In this document: positions 17,365 through 25,032 of the stretch, piece after piece
Layout of the letters: each line of letters begins with the position of its first letter
Position numbering within the stretch: position 1 is the first letter of the stretch
Assembly (NCBI GenBank): GCA_016293975.1
Contig: JAEDCW010000013.1
Location: forward strand, 1 to 35,891
Length of the DNA stretch: 35,891 bases
Direction of reading: 5' to 3'
Source: Clostridia bacterium
Lineage (GTDB): Bacteria > Bacillota > Clostridia > Christensenellales > CAG-138
Made by a program: the position numbers and the translations under genes
The notes under the pieces: generated by a model
Databases searched by the model: none
The model's input: only the letters and a program-made list of their open reading frames with translations
What the model was told of the DNA's origin: nothing

Positions 17365-17847
17365 TCAGTTGTTAAGTCGTCGATCCTTTTCGAGCACCGC
17401 CTTTTCCATCTCGATTCTCTGCTCTTTGAGTCTGTTGTAGAGTCGCTCGTCTGAGAGCGCGAGGATTTGTGCGGCGAGTATCGCCGCATTTGCCGCTCCG
17501 TCGATAGCCACCGTTGCGACCGGTATTCCCGAGGGCATCTGGACAGACGAAAGCAAGGCGTCCATTCCGCCGAGCGCCTTTGAAGATATCGGTATGGCGA
17601 TAACGGGCAAAACAGTCTGTGCCGCAATAGCACCGGCGAGATGTGCGGCCTTTCCTGCGGCTGCGATTATGCAGCCAAAACCGTTATCATATGCTTGAGA
17701 TGCAAACGATGCAACGGCACAGGGTGTCCTGTGTGCGGAAAGGACATGCATCTCGTATTCGATTGAAAGCTCACTGAGTTTATTGGCAGCGGGGCGTACA
17801 ATTTCCAAGTCGCTGTCGCTGCCCATAATGATGGCAATCTTTCGCAT
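17365..17847 (-). CDS. purE: N5-CAIR mutase / AIR carboxylase catalytic protein
   Basis: 160 residues. Forms CAIR from N5-CAIR (class I) or from AIR and CO2 (class II). Seen: IMGSDSDLEIV, the active-site loop VLSAHRTP with its His, AAAGKAAHLAG, and VQMPSGIPVATVAI. The VLSAHRTP and QMPSGIPVATV stretches are class I-like, but the usual GGAAHLPG is GKAAHLAG, a change I recall from other Clostridia. Class I normally needs PurK; none is in this operon. First gene of the operon: promoter 17878-17906, short leader, GGAGGTATTT before the ATG at 17847. Confidence 0.94.
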   Translation of the reverse strand: MRKIAIIMGSDSDLEIVRPAANKLSELSIEYEMHVLSAHRTPCAVASFASQAYDNGFGCIIAAAGKAAHLAGAIAAQTVLPVIAIPISSKALGGMDALLSSVQMPSGIPVATVAIDGAANAAILAAQILALSDERLYNRLKEQRIEMEKAVLEKDRRLNN

Positions 17848-17877
17848 AAATACCTCCGATAGTCTTTGAACCCCAAC

Positions 17878-17906
17878 ATGATACTATTAACTGACAATTT
17901 TTGCAA
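17878..17906 (-). promoter_or_regulatory. Promoter of the purine operon
   Basis: Minus strand: TTGCAA (17906-17901), spacer 17, TATCAT (17883-17878). The -10 box matches five of six, the -35 four of six. Predicted start near 17871, about 23 nt before the purE ATG. Confidence 0.6.
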
Positions 17907-18053
17907 CATACAATGAAAAATATATGTAAAACATTTTTTGTATCTGACAGAAATTCTTTTATGCTCAATATATATTTTGCTATATTGCTTGAATGTTTAA
18001 AGAATAGCAGTAAATATATTTCATTCTGTTCACAAAAAAGTGCCACTTTTAGA

Positions 18054-18082
18054 TTTACAAGGCCAATAACGTGTGATAACAT
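18054..18082 (+). promoter_or_regulatory. Promoter of purAB
   Basis: TTTACA (18054-18059), spacer 17, TAACAT (18077-18082), with a TG one base before the -10 box (extended -10). Predicted start near 18089, giving a 64-nt leader rich in short stems. Confidence 0.55.
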
Positions 18083-18094
18083 AGCATGTCATAA

Positions 18095-18151
18095 GCCGCA
18101 CTTACTAGGCGGTTCGTGGCGATCCTCTGCGAAGCAGAAACTAGGAGGAGC
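18095..18151 (+). promoter_or_regulatory. Structured purA leader overlapping the ribosome binding site
   Basis: Short stems are visible: CCGC/GCGG (18096-18099 with 18109-18112) and TCTGC-GAA-GCAGA (18126-18138). In addition TCCTC (18123-18127) is complementary to GAGGA (18145-18149) in the purA ribosome binding site, so the second stem and a Shine-Dalgarno-masking stem compete. No known riboswitch class is recognised; this may simply be a folded leader. Confidence 0.35.
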
Positions 18152-18152
18152 T

Positions 18153-19433
18153 ATGAATACATGTGCTATAGTCGGAGTCAATTGGGGAGACGAGGGAAAG
18201 GGACGCATGGTCGACCTCGTTGCCGAGGATTACGACATAATCGTCAGATACCAGGGCGGAAATAACGCAGGTCACACTATCGTAAACGAGTACGGCAAAT
18301 TTGCGTTAAACCTCCTGCCATCGGGAATATTCAGAAAATCCAAGCTGAACATTCTCGGAAACGGAGTAGTTGTCGATCTTAAACACCTCTGCGGAGAGAT
18401 CGAGAGGGTCTCGTCAACCGGTGTACAGATAGACGAGCAGAATCTATTGATAAGCGACAGGGCGATAGTGGTAATGCCATATCACGTAATGCTCGATGAA
18501 CTCGAAGAGCAAAGGCTGTCGGACAAAAAATACGGTTCTACAAAAAGGGGAATTGCCCCGGTTTACGGCGACAAATACATGAAGAAGTCCATTATGATGG
18601 GCGAACTTTTGGACAGAGACTACATTTACAGGCATATTTCGGACATAATAGAATTTAAGAATCTTCAGTTAAAGGGTATTTACGGAGCTAAGTCTATCAA
18701 TATAGATGACATGATGGACTATCTCATCACATATGGCGATAGGCTAAAGAATCACATACACGACACGGGACGAATTCTTAGGGCAGAGGCGAAAAATGAC
18801 AAGGGAATACTCTTTGAAGCACAGCTTGGCGCGCTGAGAGACATCGACTTTGGCATTTACCCCTATACGTCGTCATCCACGCCGCTTGCGGGCTATGCAC
18901 CCATAGGCTCGGGAGCGACAAACGTCAATCTCAGTCGAGTAATAGGTGTTTCAAAGGCGTACTCGACATGCGTAGGCGAAGGGCCGTTTGTTACGGAGTG
19001 GTTTGGAGAGAAAGCCGAAAAACTGCGCGAGGCAGGCGGAGAATACGGCGCGGCCACGGGCAGGCCGAGGAGAGTAGGCCCGTTTGACGTTGTAGCATCC
19101 GCATACGGCACGACCGTGCAGGGAGCTACGGAGATAGCGCTGACGAAGCTTGACGTGTTGTCCTATATGGAAAAGATTCCCGTTTGTGTGGCATATGAAA
19201 TTGACGGCAAGACGACTACGGATTTCCCGTTTACGCCTGCACTCGAGAAGGCTAAGCCTGTCTATATGGAGTTTGAGGGTTGGAAATGCGACATCAGCTC
19301 GATAAGAAACTACGATGAGCTTCCCAAGGCGACGAGGGATTACATAGAGTACATCGAAAGAGCTCTCGACTGCCCGGTCACATATGTTTCGGTAGGTGCC
19401 GAAAGAGACGAGATTATCATAAGGAGTAAATGA
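18153..19433 (+). CDS. purA: Adenylosuccinate synthase
   Basis: 426 residues. GTP-dependent joining of IMP and aspartate to adenylosuccinate, first step to AMP. Seen: the P-loop-like NWGDEGKGRMVD with Asp13 and Lys16 (the usual GKGK is GKGR, and the usual Gln before Trp is Asn), GGNNAGHT with the catalytic His41, KYGSTKRGIAPVYGDKY, GATGRPRRVGPFD and a C-terminal PVTYVSVGAERDEII. These variants are shared, as I recall, with other Clostridia. Start at 18153: it follows AGGAGGAGCT directly and aligns with the family N-terminus; the frame open back to 17901 is not used. It is divergent from the purine operon and overlaps or abuts purB. Confidence 0.96.
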   Translation: MNTCAIVGVNWGDEGKGRMVDLVAEDYDIIVRYQGGNNAGHTIVNEYGKFALNLLPSGIFRKSKLNILGNGVVVDLKHLCGEIERVSSTGVQIDEQNLLISDRAIVVMPYHVMLDELEEQRLSDKKYGSTKRGIAPVYGDKYMKKSIMMGELLDRDYIYRHISDIIEFKNLQLKGIYGAKSINIDDMMDYLITYGDRLKNHIHDTGRILRAEAKNDKGILFEAQLGALRDIDFGIYPYTSSSTPLAGYAPIGSGATNVNLSRVIGVSKAYSTCVGEGPFVTEWFGEKAEKLREAGGEYGAATGRPRRVGPFDVVASAYGTTVQGATEIALTKLDVLSYMEKIPVCVAYEIDGKTTTDFPFTPALEKAKPVYMEFEGWKCDISSIRNYDELPKATRDYIEYIERALDCPVTYVSVGAERDEIIIRSK

Positions 19434-20848
19434 TGAAGCCCATATACGAATCACCACTTGCATCTCGCTATGCCTCAGCGCATATGCAGCATCTGTTCTC
19501 GCCGGATATGCGATATAAGACGTGGAGAAAGCTCTGGGTCGCTTTGGCAAGGGCTGAGCATGCGCTCGGACTGCCGGTAACGCAGGAGCAGGTCGATGAA
19601 TTGGAGGCACACGCCGATGACCCGATAGATTACGAAGCGGTAGCGGCGAAAGAGGCACTTTTAAGGCATGACGTCATGGCGCACATACATGTCTACGGGG
19701 AAAGTTGTACGAATGCACGCGGTATAATCCACCTGGGGGCTACGAGCTGTTACATAACGGATAATGCGGACATAATTATCTATAGAGATGCGCTTAAATA
19801 CATACGCAGTGAGCTGGTAGCTGTCGTAAGCGAGCTGATGAAGTTTGCACGCACCTACAGGGAACTCCCAACGCTCGGCTATACCCACTATCAGCCGGCT
19901 CAGCTCGTTACCGTGGGCAAAAGGGCATGTCTGTGGATACAGGATTTGTTGCTCGATATGGACGAGATTGATTTCTGCATAGAGAAGCTGAAATTCCACG
20001 GATGCAGGGGCACTACGGGCACGGAGGCAAGCTTTTTGTATCTCTTTGAGGGTGACTCCGATAAGACGAAGCGATTGAGTCGCATGATAGCTGATGAATT
20101 CGGCTTTGATGAGATATTTGACGTTGCGGGGCAGACATACCCAAGAAAATACGACAGCAGAATACTGAATTGCCTCAGCGCCATAGCACAGAGTGCGTAT
20201 AAATTTGCCGACGATATGAGGCTTTTACAACACGACAGACAGCTGCAGGAGCCTTTCGGGTCGAATCAGGTAGGCTCATCTGCAATGGCATACAAGCGAA
20301 ACCCCATGCGCTGTGAACGTATCTGCTCACTTGCACGCTATGTAATGGCGGACGCCGCAAACGGACCTATGACCGTGAGCGCACAATGGCTTGAGCGCAC
20401 TCTCGACGATTCGGCAAACAGGAGAATATCGATTCCCGAGGCATTCCTAGCGACAGACTCTGTGCTTAGGCTTTATAAGAGCGTTGCATCGGGTATATGC
20501 GTAAACGAAGGCGTTATCGCAAAGACGGTCAGTGACTATCTGCCCTTCATTGCTACCGAAAATCTGCTCATGTCTGCTGTCAAGCACGGGGGAGACAGGC
20601 AAGAGCTCCATGAGATAATAAGAGAGCACTCTATGGAGGCCACACGCCGCGTAAACGAGGGCATGTCGTGCGACTTGCTGACGAGGCTCGCAGAGGACGA
20701 GCGTTTCCCGATGACGCTCGAACAGATTATGGAAGCCATTAACCCAGCAGATTTTGTCGGAAGATGCCCACAGCAGGTGGACGAGTTCTTGGATTCTATA
20801 CATCTTGACGGCGGCGAGACAGCATCGGACGACGATATAAAAGTCTGA
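19433..20848 (+). CDS. purB: Adenylosuccinate lyase, animal-type
   Basis: 471 residues. Cleaves SAICAR to AICAR and adenylosuccinate to AMP, so it serves both the operon opposite and purA. Seen: RHDVMAHIHVYG and IIHLGATSCYITDN (catalytic His region), TLGYTHYQPAQLVTVGKR, the fumarase/ASL signature SSAMAYKRNPMRCER near residue 280, and ERTLDDSANRRI. Length and these blocks match, from memory, animal ADSL much better than the roughly 430-residue B. subtilis PurB. Two ATGs are tandem at 19430 and 19433; the second is six bases from AAGGAG and preferred. It overlaps the purA stop region and is followed by a terminator at 20872-20898. Confidence 0.95.
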   Translation: MKPIYESPLASRYASAHMQHLFSPDMRYKTWRKLWVALARAEHALGLPVTQEQVDELEAHADDPIDYEAVAAKEALLRHDVMAHIHVYGESCTNARGIIHLGATSCYITDNADIIIYRDALKYIRSELVAVVSELMKFARTYRELPTLGYTHYQPAQLVTVGKRACLWIQDLLLDMDEIDFCIEKLKFHGCRGTTGTEASFLYLFEGDSDKTKRLSRMIADEFGFDEIFDVAGQTYPRKYDSRILNCLSAIAQSAYKFADDMRLLQHDRQLQEPFGSNQVGSSAMAYKRNPMRCERICSLARYVMADAANGPMTVSAQWLERTLDDSANRRISIPEAFLATDSVLRLYKSVASGICVNEGVIAKTVSDYLPFIATENLLMSAVKHGGDRQELHEIIREHSMEATRRVNEGMSCDLLTRLAEDERFPMTLEQIMEAINPADFVGRCPQQVDEFLDSIHLDGGETASDDDIKV

Positions 20849-20871
20849 CGCGAATCTGTCGGAGCATAATT

Positions 20872-20898
20872 AAAGAGACGGTAAACCCCGTCTCTTTT
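20872..20898 (+). terminator. Bidirectional terminator between purB and rpe
   Basis: AAAGAGACGG (20872-20881), six-base loop, CCGTCTCTTT (20888-20897), then T. A ten-bp perfect stem flanked by A and T runs, so it can stop transcripts from purAB (plus) and from the rpe operon (minus), though the T-tract is short on both sides. Confidence 0.85.
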
Positions 20899-20920
20899 GC
20901 ATTAGGTATTGCTATCATTG

Positions 20921-21574
20921 TTATCCGCGAATCTTTCGTATCATTTCCGCCCTGTCCGCGGCCTTAAATATGCTGTTTCCGGCTACAAGTACGTTTGCGC
21001 CCATCTCCCTGCACATTGCGGCTGTATCGGGATTTATTCCGCCGTCGACCTCGATATCGAAGGAAAGCCCGTGTGCCGTTGCAAACGCATCCGCCTGAGC
21101 GATTTTATCGAGCACGCCGGGTATAAAGCTCTGTCCGCCTGCGCCGGGGTTTACACTCATGAGAAGAAGCATATCGCAATCCTCAAGCACCCACTTGACG
21201 AGCTCTATGGGCGATGCGGGATTGAGCACGACTCCGCACTTTAGACCCTGTGCGCGTATGTGTTGAAGCGTTCTGTGAATATGCTTGTCCGCCTCCGCGT
21301 GAATTGTGATAATGTCTGCACCGGCATCGGCAAAGGGTATGATGTACTTAATGGGATTTTCCACCATGAGGTGAACATCAATAGGCAAGCGCGTGTGGCT
21401 CCTGAGCGCCTTGCACATCGCAGGTCCGAATGTTATGGTGTCTACGAAGTTTCCGTCCATCACGTCGAAGTGTATGTAGTCTGCTCCGCACGCCTCGAGC
21501 GATTCGCATTCTTCGCCCATCCTTGCAAAGTCCGCGGACAGTATCGATGGGGCGACGAGTATCTTGTCAGTCAT
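20921..21574 (-). CDS. rpe: Ribulose-phosphate 3-epimerase
   Basis: 217 residues from the ATG at 21574 (protein begins MTDKILVAPSILSADF); this start is seven to eight bases from AGAGGAAG, and the frame-open ATG twelve codons upstream lacks a site. Interconverts ribulose 5-phosphate and xylulose 5-phosphate in the pentose phosphate pathway. Seen: APSILSADF, the metal ligands in HFDVMDGNFV and DVHLMVENP, MSVNPGAGGQSF, and EVDGGINPDT. Last gene of the def-rpe operon; overlaps the rsgA end by eight bases. In many Firmicutes thiamine pyrophosphokinase follows here; it does not in this window. Confidence 0.95.
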   Translation of the reverse strand: MTDKILVAPSILSADFARMGEECESLEACGADYIHFDVMDGNFVDTITFGPAMCKALRSHTRLPIDVHLMVENPIKYIIPFADAGADIITIHAEADKHIHRTLQHIRAQGLKCGVVLNPASPIELVKWVLEDCDMLLLMSVNPGAGGQSFIPGVLDKIAQADAFATAHGLSFDIEVDGGINPDTAAMCREMGANVLVAGNSIFKAADRAEMIRKIRG

Positions 21575-22439
21575 AACAATGCTTCCTCTTTTCAATAAGT
21601 TCTTCAGCAATGGTAATGTATCTCAAATAGCGTTCTTTTGGTATTTCGCCGTCCGCTACGGCGTCTTTTACCGCACAATCGGGCTCACTTTTATGTATGC
21701 ATCCGGCAAAGCGACAACGATTATCATACGGCTTCATTTCGGGAAAAAGTGAGCTCAATCGCTCCACCTCAATCTGTTCGGTATCAAAAAGGCTGAAACC
21801 CGGGGTATCTACGATCATTGTGCCGTTTCCAAGCGGCAAAAGCTCCGCGTGCCTCGTTGTGTGGCGGCCTCTGTCGGTCTTTTTTGAGAGTCCTCCGACC
21901 TCGAGTTCCAAATCGGGCACAAGTGCGTTTATTAGCGAGCTTTTACCTACGGCGGATTGACCGCACAGACAACAGACTGAACCGGTCATTGCAAGCCTAA
22001 GGTCACCAAGTCCTTTACCTGTGTGCGCCGAGACGGAATACAGCGTATATCCCGAGTGGGCATATTGCTTTGCGATAGCGTCTGTATCGGAGACGTCGTC
22101 GCATTTGTTAATCACTATAATCGGCGTTATGTCGTGAAGCTCGCAGTAGATAAGCAGCTTGTCTGCGAGCAAAAGGTCAGCTTTGGGTACAGATGCCGAT
22201 ACGATTATAATGAGCTTATCAACGTTTGCCACCGCGGGACGAATAAGCTTGTTCTTTCGGGGCAATATTCGAAGCAGATAACCCTCGTCGCCGCTGTAGT
22301 CAAACTCTACCTTATCTCCCGGGAGAGGCGTGAGCTTTTCTACTCTGAATCTGCCTCGCGGTCTGCACACAAAGCGCTCTCCGCTTGCATCCAGCACCGT
22401 ATAGAAGCTTCCTACGCCCTTAAGTAATGTTCCCGTCAT
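21567..22439 (-). CDS. rsgA: Small-subunit ribosome maturation GTPase RsgA
   Basis: 290 residues. A circularly permuted GTPase that checks late 30S ribosome assembly. The motif order shows the permutation: G4 NKCD (111-114) comes before G1 GQSAVGKS (160-167) and G3 DTPGF (211-215). An N-terminal OB-fold region (about 1-65) binds rRNA; the C-terminal zinc site is Cys242, Cys247, His249, Cys255. The ATG at 22439 follows AGAGGATC and overlaps the prkC end by 20 bases, as is usual in this cluster. Confidence 0.95.
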   Translation of the reverse strand: MTGTLLKGVGSFYTVLDASGERFVCRPRGRFRVEKLTPLPGDKVEFDYSGDEGYLLRILPRKNKLIRPAVANVDKLIIIVSASVPKADLLLADKLLIYCELHDITPIIVINKCDDVSDTDAIAKQYAHSGYTLYSVSAHTGKGLGDLRLAMTGSVCCLCGQSAVGKSSLINALVPDLELEVGGLSKKTDRGRHTTRHAELLPLGNGTMIVDTPGFSLFDTEQIEVERLSSLFPEMKPYDNRCRFAGCIHKSEPDCAVKDAVADGEIPKERYLRYITIAEELIEKRKHCYD

Positions 22440-24300
22440 CAGCTGATCCTCTGTAAGTAAAGTAATAGGTGCTACGCTTAACCTCAGTGCCGTTTATGTA
22501 CAGTATGCATTCGTACTTTCCGGGAGACCATACGAGTCCGCAGAACGAAATTGCTACCTGCGAGCTCGCGGTGGGGTAAGTGTTCTCATACACTATAAAC
22601 TCCGACAGGTCCGGGCGGACGACCGTCACCATAATAGAGGCGTTATTCGTGGGAATATCGACGTTAAATGCGATATCTGCGGCATAATGACCGTGTTCCT
22701 TCCTAATTATTACAAGTTCAACAGTCTGTTCGAGGTAAGCTACGGTTTCGGCTGCAGGAGACTGCGAATAGACCGAGAAATCATCTCCCTTGTATTCGGG
22801 ATCGTACTTCTCCCTTATTCGGATAGACGTAAATCCTATATCGCGCAATGCTCCGATTGCGTATATGTAATTCAGATTGCTCAGGTCGGGTATTGTTTCA
22901 GAACCTTCGTCCTGTCCGCTTATGTAGAGCGTTACGGTATCTCCCGGGTGAAGTTCGGTACCACCCACCGGGTCTTGGGAAATGACCTCGCCGTAGGGCC
23001 TGTCGCTGTAAACAATCTTATACTCGGGCACTAAGTCCTCGGCGCTGAGAGCACTTGCCGCATACATCTGCGTCATGCCTATGCAATTGGGAACGGATGA
23101 CATTCCCGTACCACTGCTCACGATGACGGATATCTTTTTGCCGGCGGACGATTTTGTGCCTGCTGTGGGGGTCTGCTCAATTATGCAACCCTCTTCAAAT
23201 TTGTCGCTTATCTCGTTGTCCTCAATAATTACCGTATATCCTCGCAATCGCGCGTATTCCTGAGCTTCCCTGAGCTTTTTTCCGACAAGTGACGGCACCA
23301 CATCTACGTTTGTGCCGAGAGGTTTGTTGGCTATGCTCGAACCGAGGAAGAACATCGATACGATAAGCACGAGTATGACTATGACGGACGCCGGTATCAT
23401 CCATACTCTTTTAGGTACGAGCGCTTTTTCCGCATCGTTGTGCGCCTTACTTCTGAGTCGCGCGAATCTGCCGTTTGGCTCGCTCATTGCCCTCACAATG
23501 TCATTCTTCATCTCTGTTGCGGAGCTGTAACGCTCTGACGGCTCCTTTGCACATGCTTTGAGTATAACGTCGCTAAGCGCAGTAGAGACCTTTGGGTTGA
23601 ACTTGCAGGCAGGCGTCATCTGGTCCTGCAGGTGCATGAGGGCCACCGAAATCGGGGCATCGCTGTCAAACGGAAGCTTGCCCGTAACCATTTCGTATAG
23701 CATTATTCCCGTAGAATAGATGTCGGAGGCAGGTGTTACAGCCTCGCCTTTTGCCTGCTCGGGTGAAATGTAGTGTACAGAGCCGAGCACCTTTTTTCCT
23801 GCAAACGTCTTTGTCGATGACGTGCTGACTATTTTTGCTATGCCGAAGTCCGTGAGCTTTACGATGCCTCCGGCGGTAACGATAATATTTTGTGGCTTTA
23901 TATCCCTGTGTATTACGCCCTTTTCGTGCGCATGGGCGAGTGCACTGAGAACCTGAGAGATAATTTTAACTGCAAAGCCTTGGCTGAGGGGACCGTTCTC
24001 ATCGATTATCTCTTTAAGAGTTTTGCCTGTAGCGAATTCGAGCACGATGAATGGCGCATCGCCGTCAATTCCAACATCGAGCAATCCTATGATATTGGGG
24101 TGACTCAGCGACATGACGGCCCTTGCTTCGGACTCAAAACGCCTCACATAATCGGGCTTGCGTCTGTACTCATCGTTTAAAACCTTTACGGCCACGACTT
24201 TGTTGTCCGTAATGCGGTACGCCTTATAGACAACGGCCATTCCGCCTATGCCAACTATGCTCTTGATCTTGTATTTATTAGCCAGAACAGATCCTATCAT
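22420..24300 (-). CDS. prkC: PASTA-domain Ser/Thr protein kinase
   Basis: 626 residues. Membrane kinase of the PrkC/Stk1 family that senses cell-wall material and phosphorylates translation and wall proteins. Order: kinase domain about 1-270 with G-loop GIGGMAVVYKA, Lys39, HRDIKPQN (131-138), DFG (151-153) and SPE (179-181); Thr/Ser-rich activation loop; juxtamembrane segment; one membrane helix about 299-320; three PASTA repeats (about 331-397, 400-463, 468-533); then an extra C-terminal beta-rich domain of about 90 residues. All catalytic residues are intact. The ATG overlaps the prpC stop as ATGA, pairing kinase with its phosphatase. Confidence 0.95.
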   Translation of the reverse strand: MIGSVLANKYKIKSIVGIGGMAVVYKAYRITDNKVVAVKVLNDEYRRKPDYVRRFESEARAVMSLSHPNIIGLLDVGIDGDAPFIVLEFATGKTLKEIIDENGPLSQGFAVKIISQVLSALAHAHEKGVIHRDIKPQNIIVTAGGIVKLTDFGIAKIVSTSSTKTFAGKKVLGSVHYISPEQAKGEAVTPASDIYSTGIMLYEMVTGKLPFDSDAPISVALMHLQDQMTPACKFNPKVSTALSDVILKACAKEPSERYSSATEMKNDIVRAMSEPNGRFARLRSKAHNDAEKALVPKRVWMIPASVIVILVLIVSMFFLGSSIANKPLGTNVDVVPSLVGKKLREAQEYARLRGYTVIIEDNEISDKFEEGCIIEQTPTAGTKSSAGKKISVIVSSGTGMSSVPNCIGMTQMYAASALSAEDLVPEYKIVYSDRPYGEVISQDPVGGTELHPGDTVTLYISGQDEGSETIPDLSNLNYIYAIGALRDIGFTSIRIREKYDPEYKGDDFSVYSQSPAAETVAYLEQTVELVIIRKEHGHYAADIAFNVDIPTNNASIMVTVVRPDLSEFIVYENTYPTASSQVAISFCGLVWSPGKYECILYINGTEVKRSTYYFTYRGSADDGNIT

Positions 24301-25031
24301 AAGTCATTCTCCGCATTTACCGCAACAGCGACGGTAATATTGTCGGTAGAGCCTGCCTCAAGTGCGCTGTCTATAAGCGTTTGACAAAGCTCGTCTGTGT
24401 TCAGGTATTCATTCATTATTTCTTCGATCGTCAAATCATCGAGCGAACCGGAAAGCCCGTCTGAGCAAAGCAGAAGTGCATCGCCTTTATTCCAATCGAA
24501 TGACGCAGTGTCCACTTCGACATAGTCAGAAGTGCCTACTGCGCGCGTGATTACGTTTCTATAGGGGTGGTGGAGCGCCTCTTTCTCGGTAATCATTCCC
24601 TGTCTGACAAGCTCTGCGACATAGGAGTGATCCTGCGTGAGCCTGGAGAGCTTGCCGTCGACAGCGGTATATAAATAGATCCTGCTATCGCCGACATAGC
24701 CTATAGAGAATCTGTCGCTATAGAGCAGGGCGGCAACGATTGTCGTGCCCAGTCCTCTGCTGGCATTGTTGAGCTTTCCGTATTCAAGCACTACGGTATT
24801 GGCTGCAAGTATGGCCTCTCTGAGAGCCTTCTCCGGCTTAATTATAATATTGCAGCGCTTTATTTGCGCTATGACTTCCTCTTTGGCGAGATTGCTGGCG
24901 ATCTCACCTGAAAGATGGCCGCCCATTCCGTCCGCCACTATCACAAGCTCACAGTCCGACCCGTCGGGCGTGTAGTAATTATCCTCGTTATGCTGGCGCA
25001 TACCCGTTGTCGAAAGCCCCCAATAGCGCAA
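24297..25031 (-). CDS. prpC: PP2C-family Ser/Thr phosphatase
   Basis: 244 residues. Removes phosphates placed by the neighbouring PrkC kinase. PPM/PP2C motifs: RQHNEDNYY (first metal Asp), VADGMGGHLSGEIAS, TTIVAALL, VGDSRIYLY, LTQDHSYV, LLLCSDGLSGSLDD and DNITVAV; the metal-binding Asp residues are in place. The start is a TTG at 25031, about seven bases after GGGAGGAG, one base after the rlmN stop; no ATG is suitably placed. Named stp or prpC in relatives. Confidence 0.94.
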   Translation of the reverse strand: MRYWGLSTTGMRQHNEDNYYTPDGSDCELVIVADGMGGHLSGEIASNLAKEEVIAQIKRCNIIIKPEKALREAILAANTVVLEYGKLNNASRGLGTTIVAALLYSDRFSIGYVGDSRIYLYTAVDGKLSRLTQDHSYVAELVRQGMITEKEALHHPYRNVITRAVGTSDYVEVDTASFDWNKGDALLLCSDGLSGSLDDLTIEEIMNEYLNTDELCQTLIDSALEAGSTDNITVAVAVNAENDL

Positions 25032-25032
25032 A

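Larger units (their letters stand above)
17848..18152. other. Divergent intergenic region between purE and purA
   Basis: About 305 bp. Holds the purE promoter (minus, 17878-17906) and purA promoter (plus, 18054-18082) with about 147 bp of very AT-rich DNA between the two -35 boxes, the natural place for a shared purine regulator. I see no good match to the B. subtilis PurR box and no purine-riboswitch core; the purE leader (about 23 nt) is too short for a riboswitch. The plus-strand frame open from 17901 is an accidental extension of purA. Confidence 0.6.

Noticed and set aside
17848..17877. Purine riboswitch before purE
   Set aside because: The predicted leader is about 23 nt, too short for an aptamer.
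17901..18152. N-terminal extension of purA by 84 codons
   Set aside because: Lies in an AT-rich promoter region; the family N-terminus and an AGGAGG site both fit the ATG at 18153.
18089..18152. preQ1, ZTP or ykkC-type riboswitch before purA
   Set aside because: Only fragments resemble the consensus (an AACTAGGAGG end, a TTCGTGGCGA piece); the rest of each motif is absent.
18951..19658. Minus-strand frame of 235 codons over purA/purB
   Set aside because: Proline- and arginine-rich antisense shadow of strongly conserved purA and purB.
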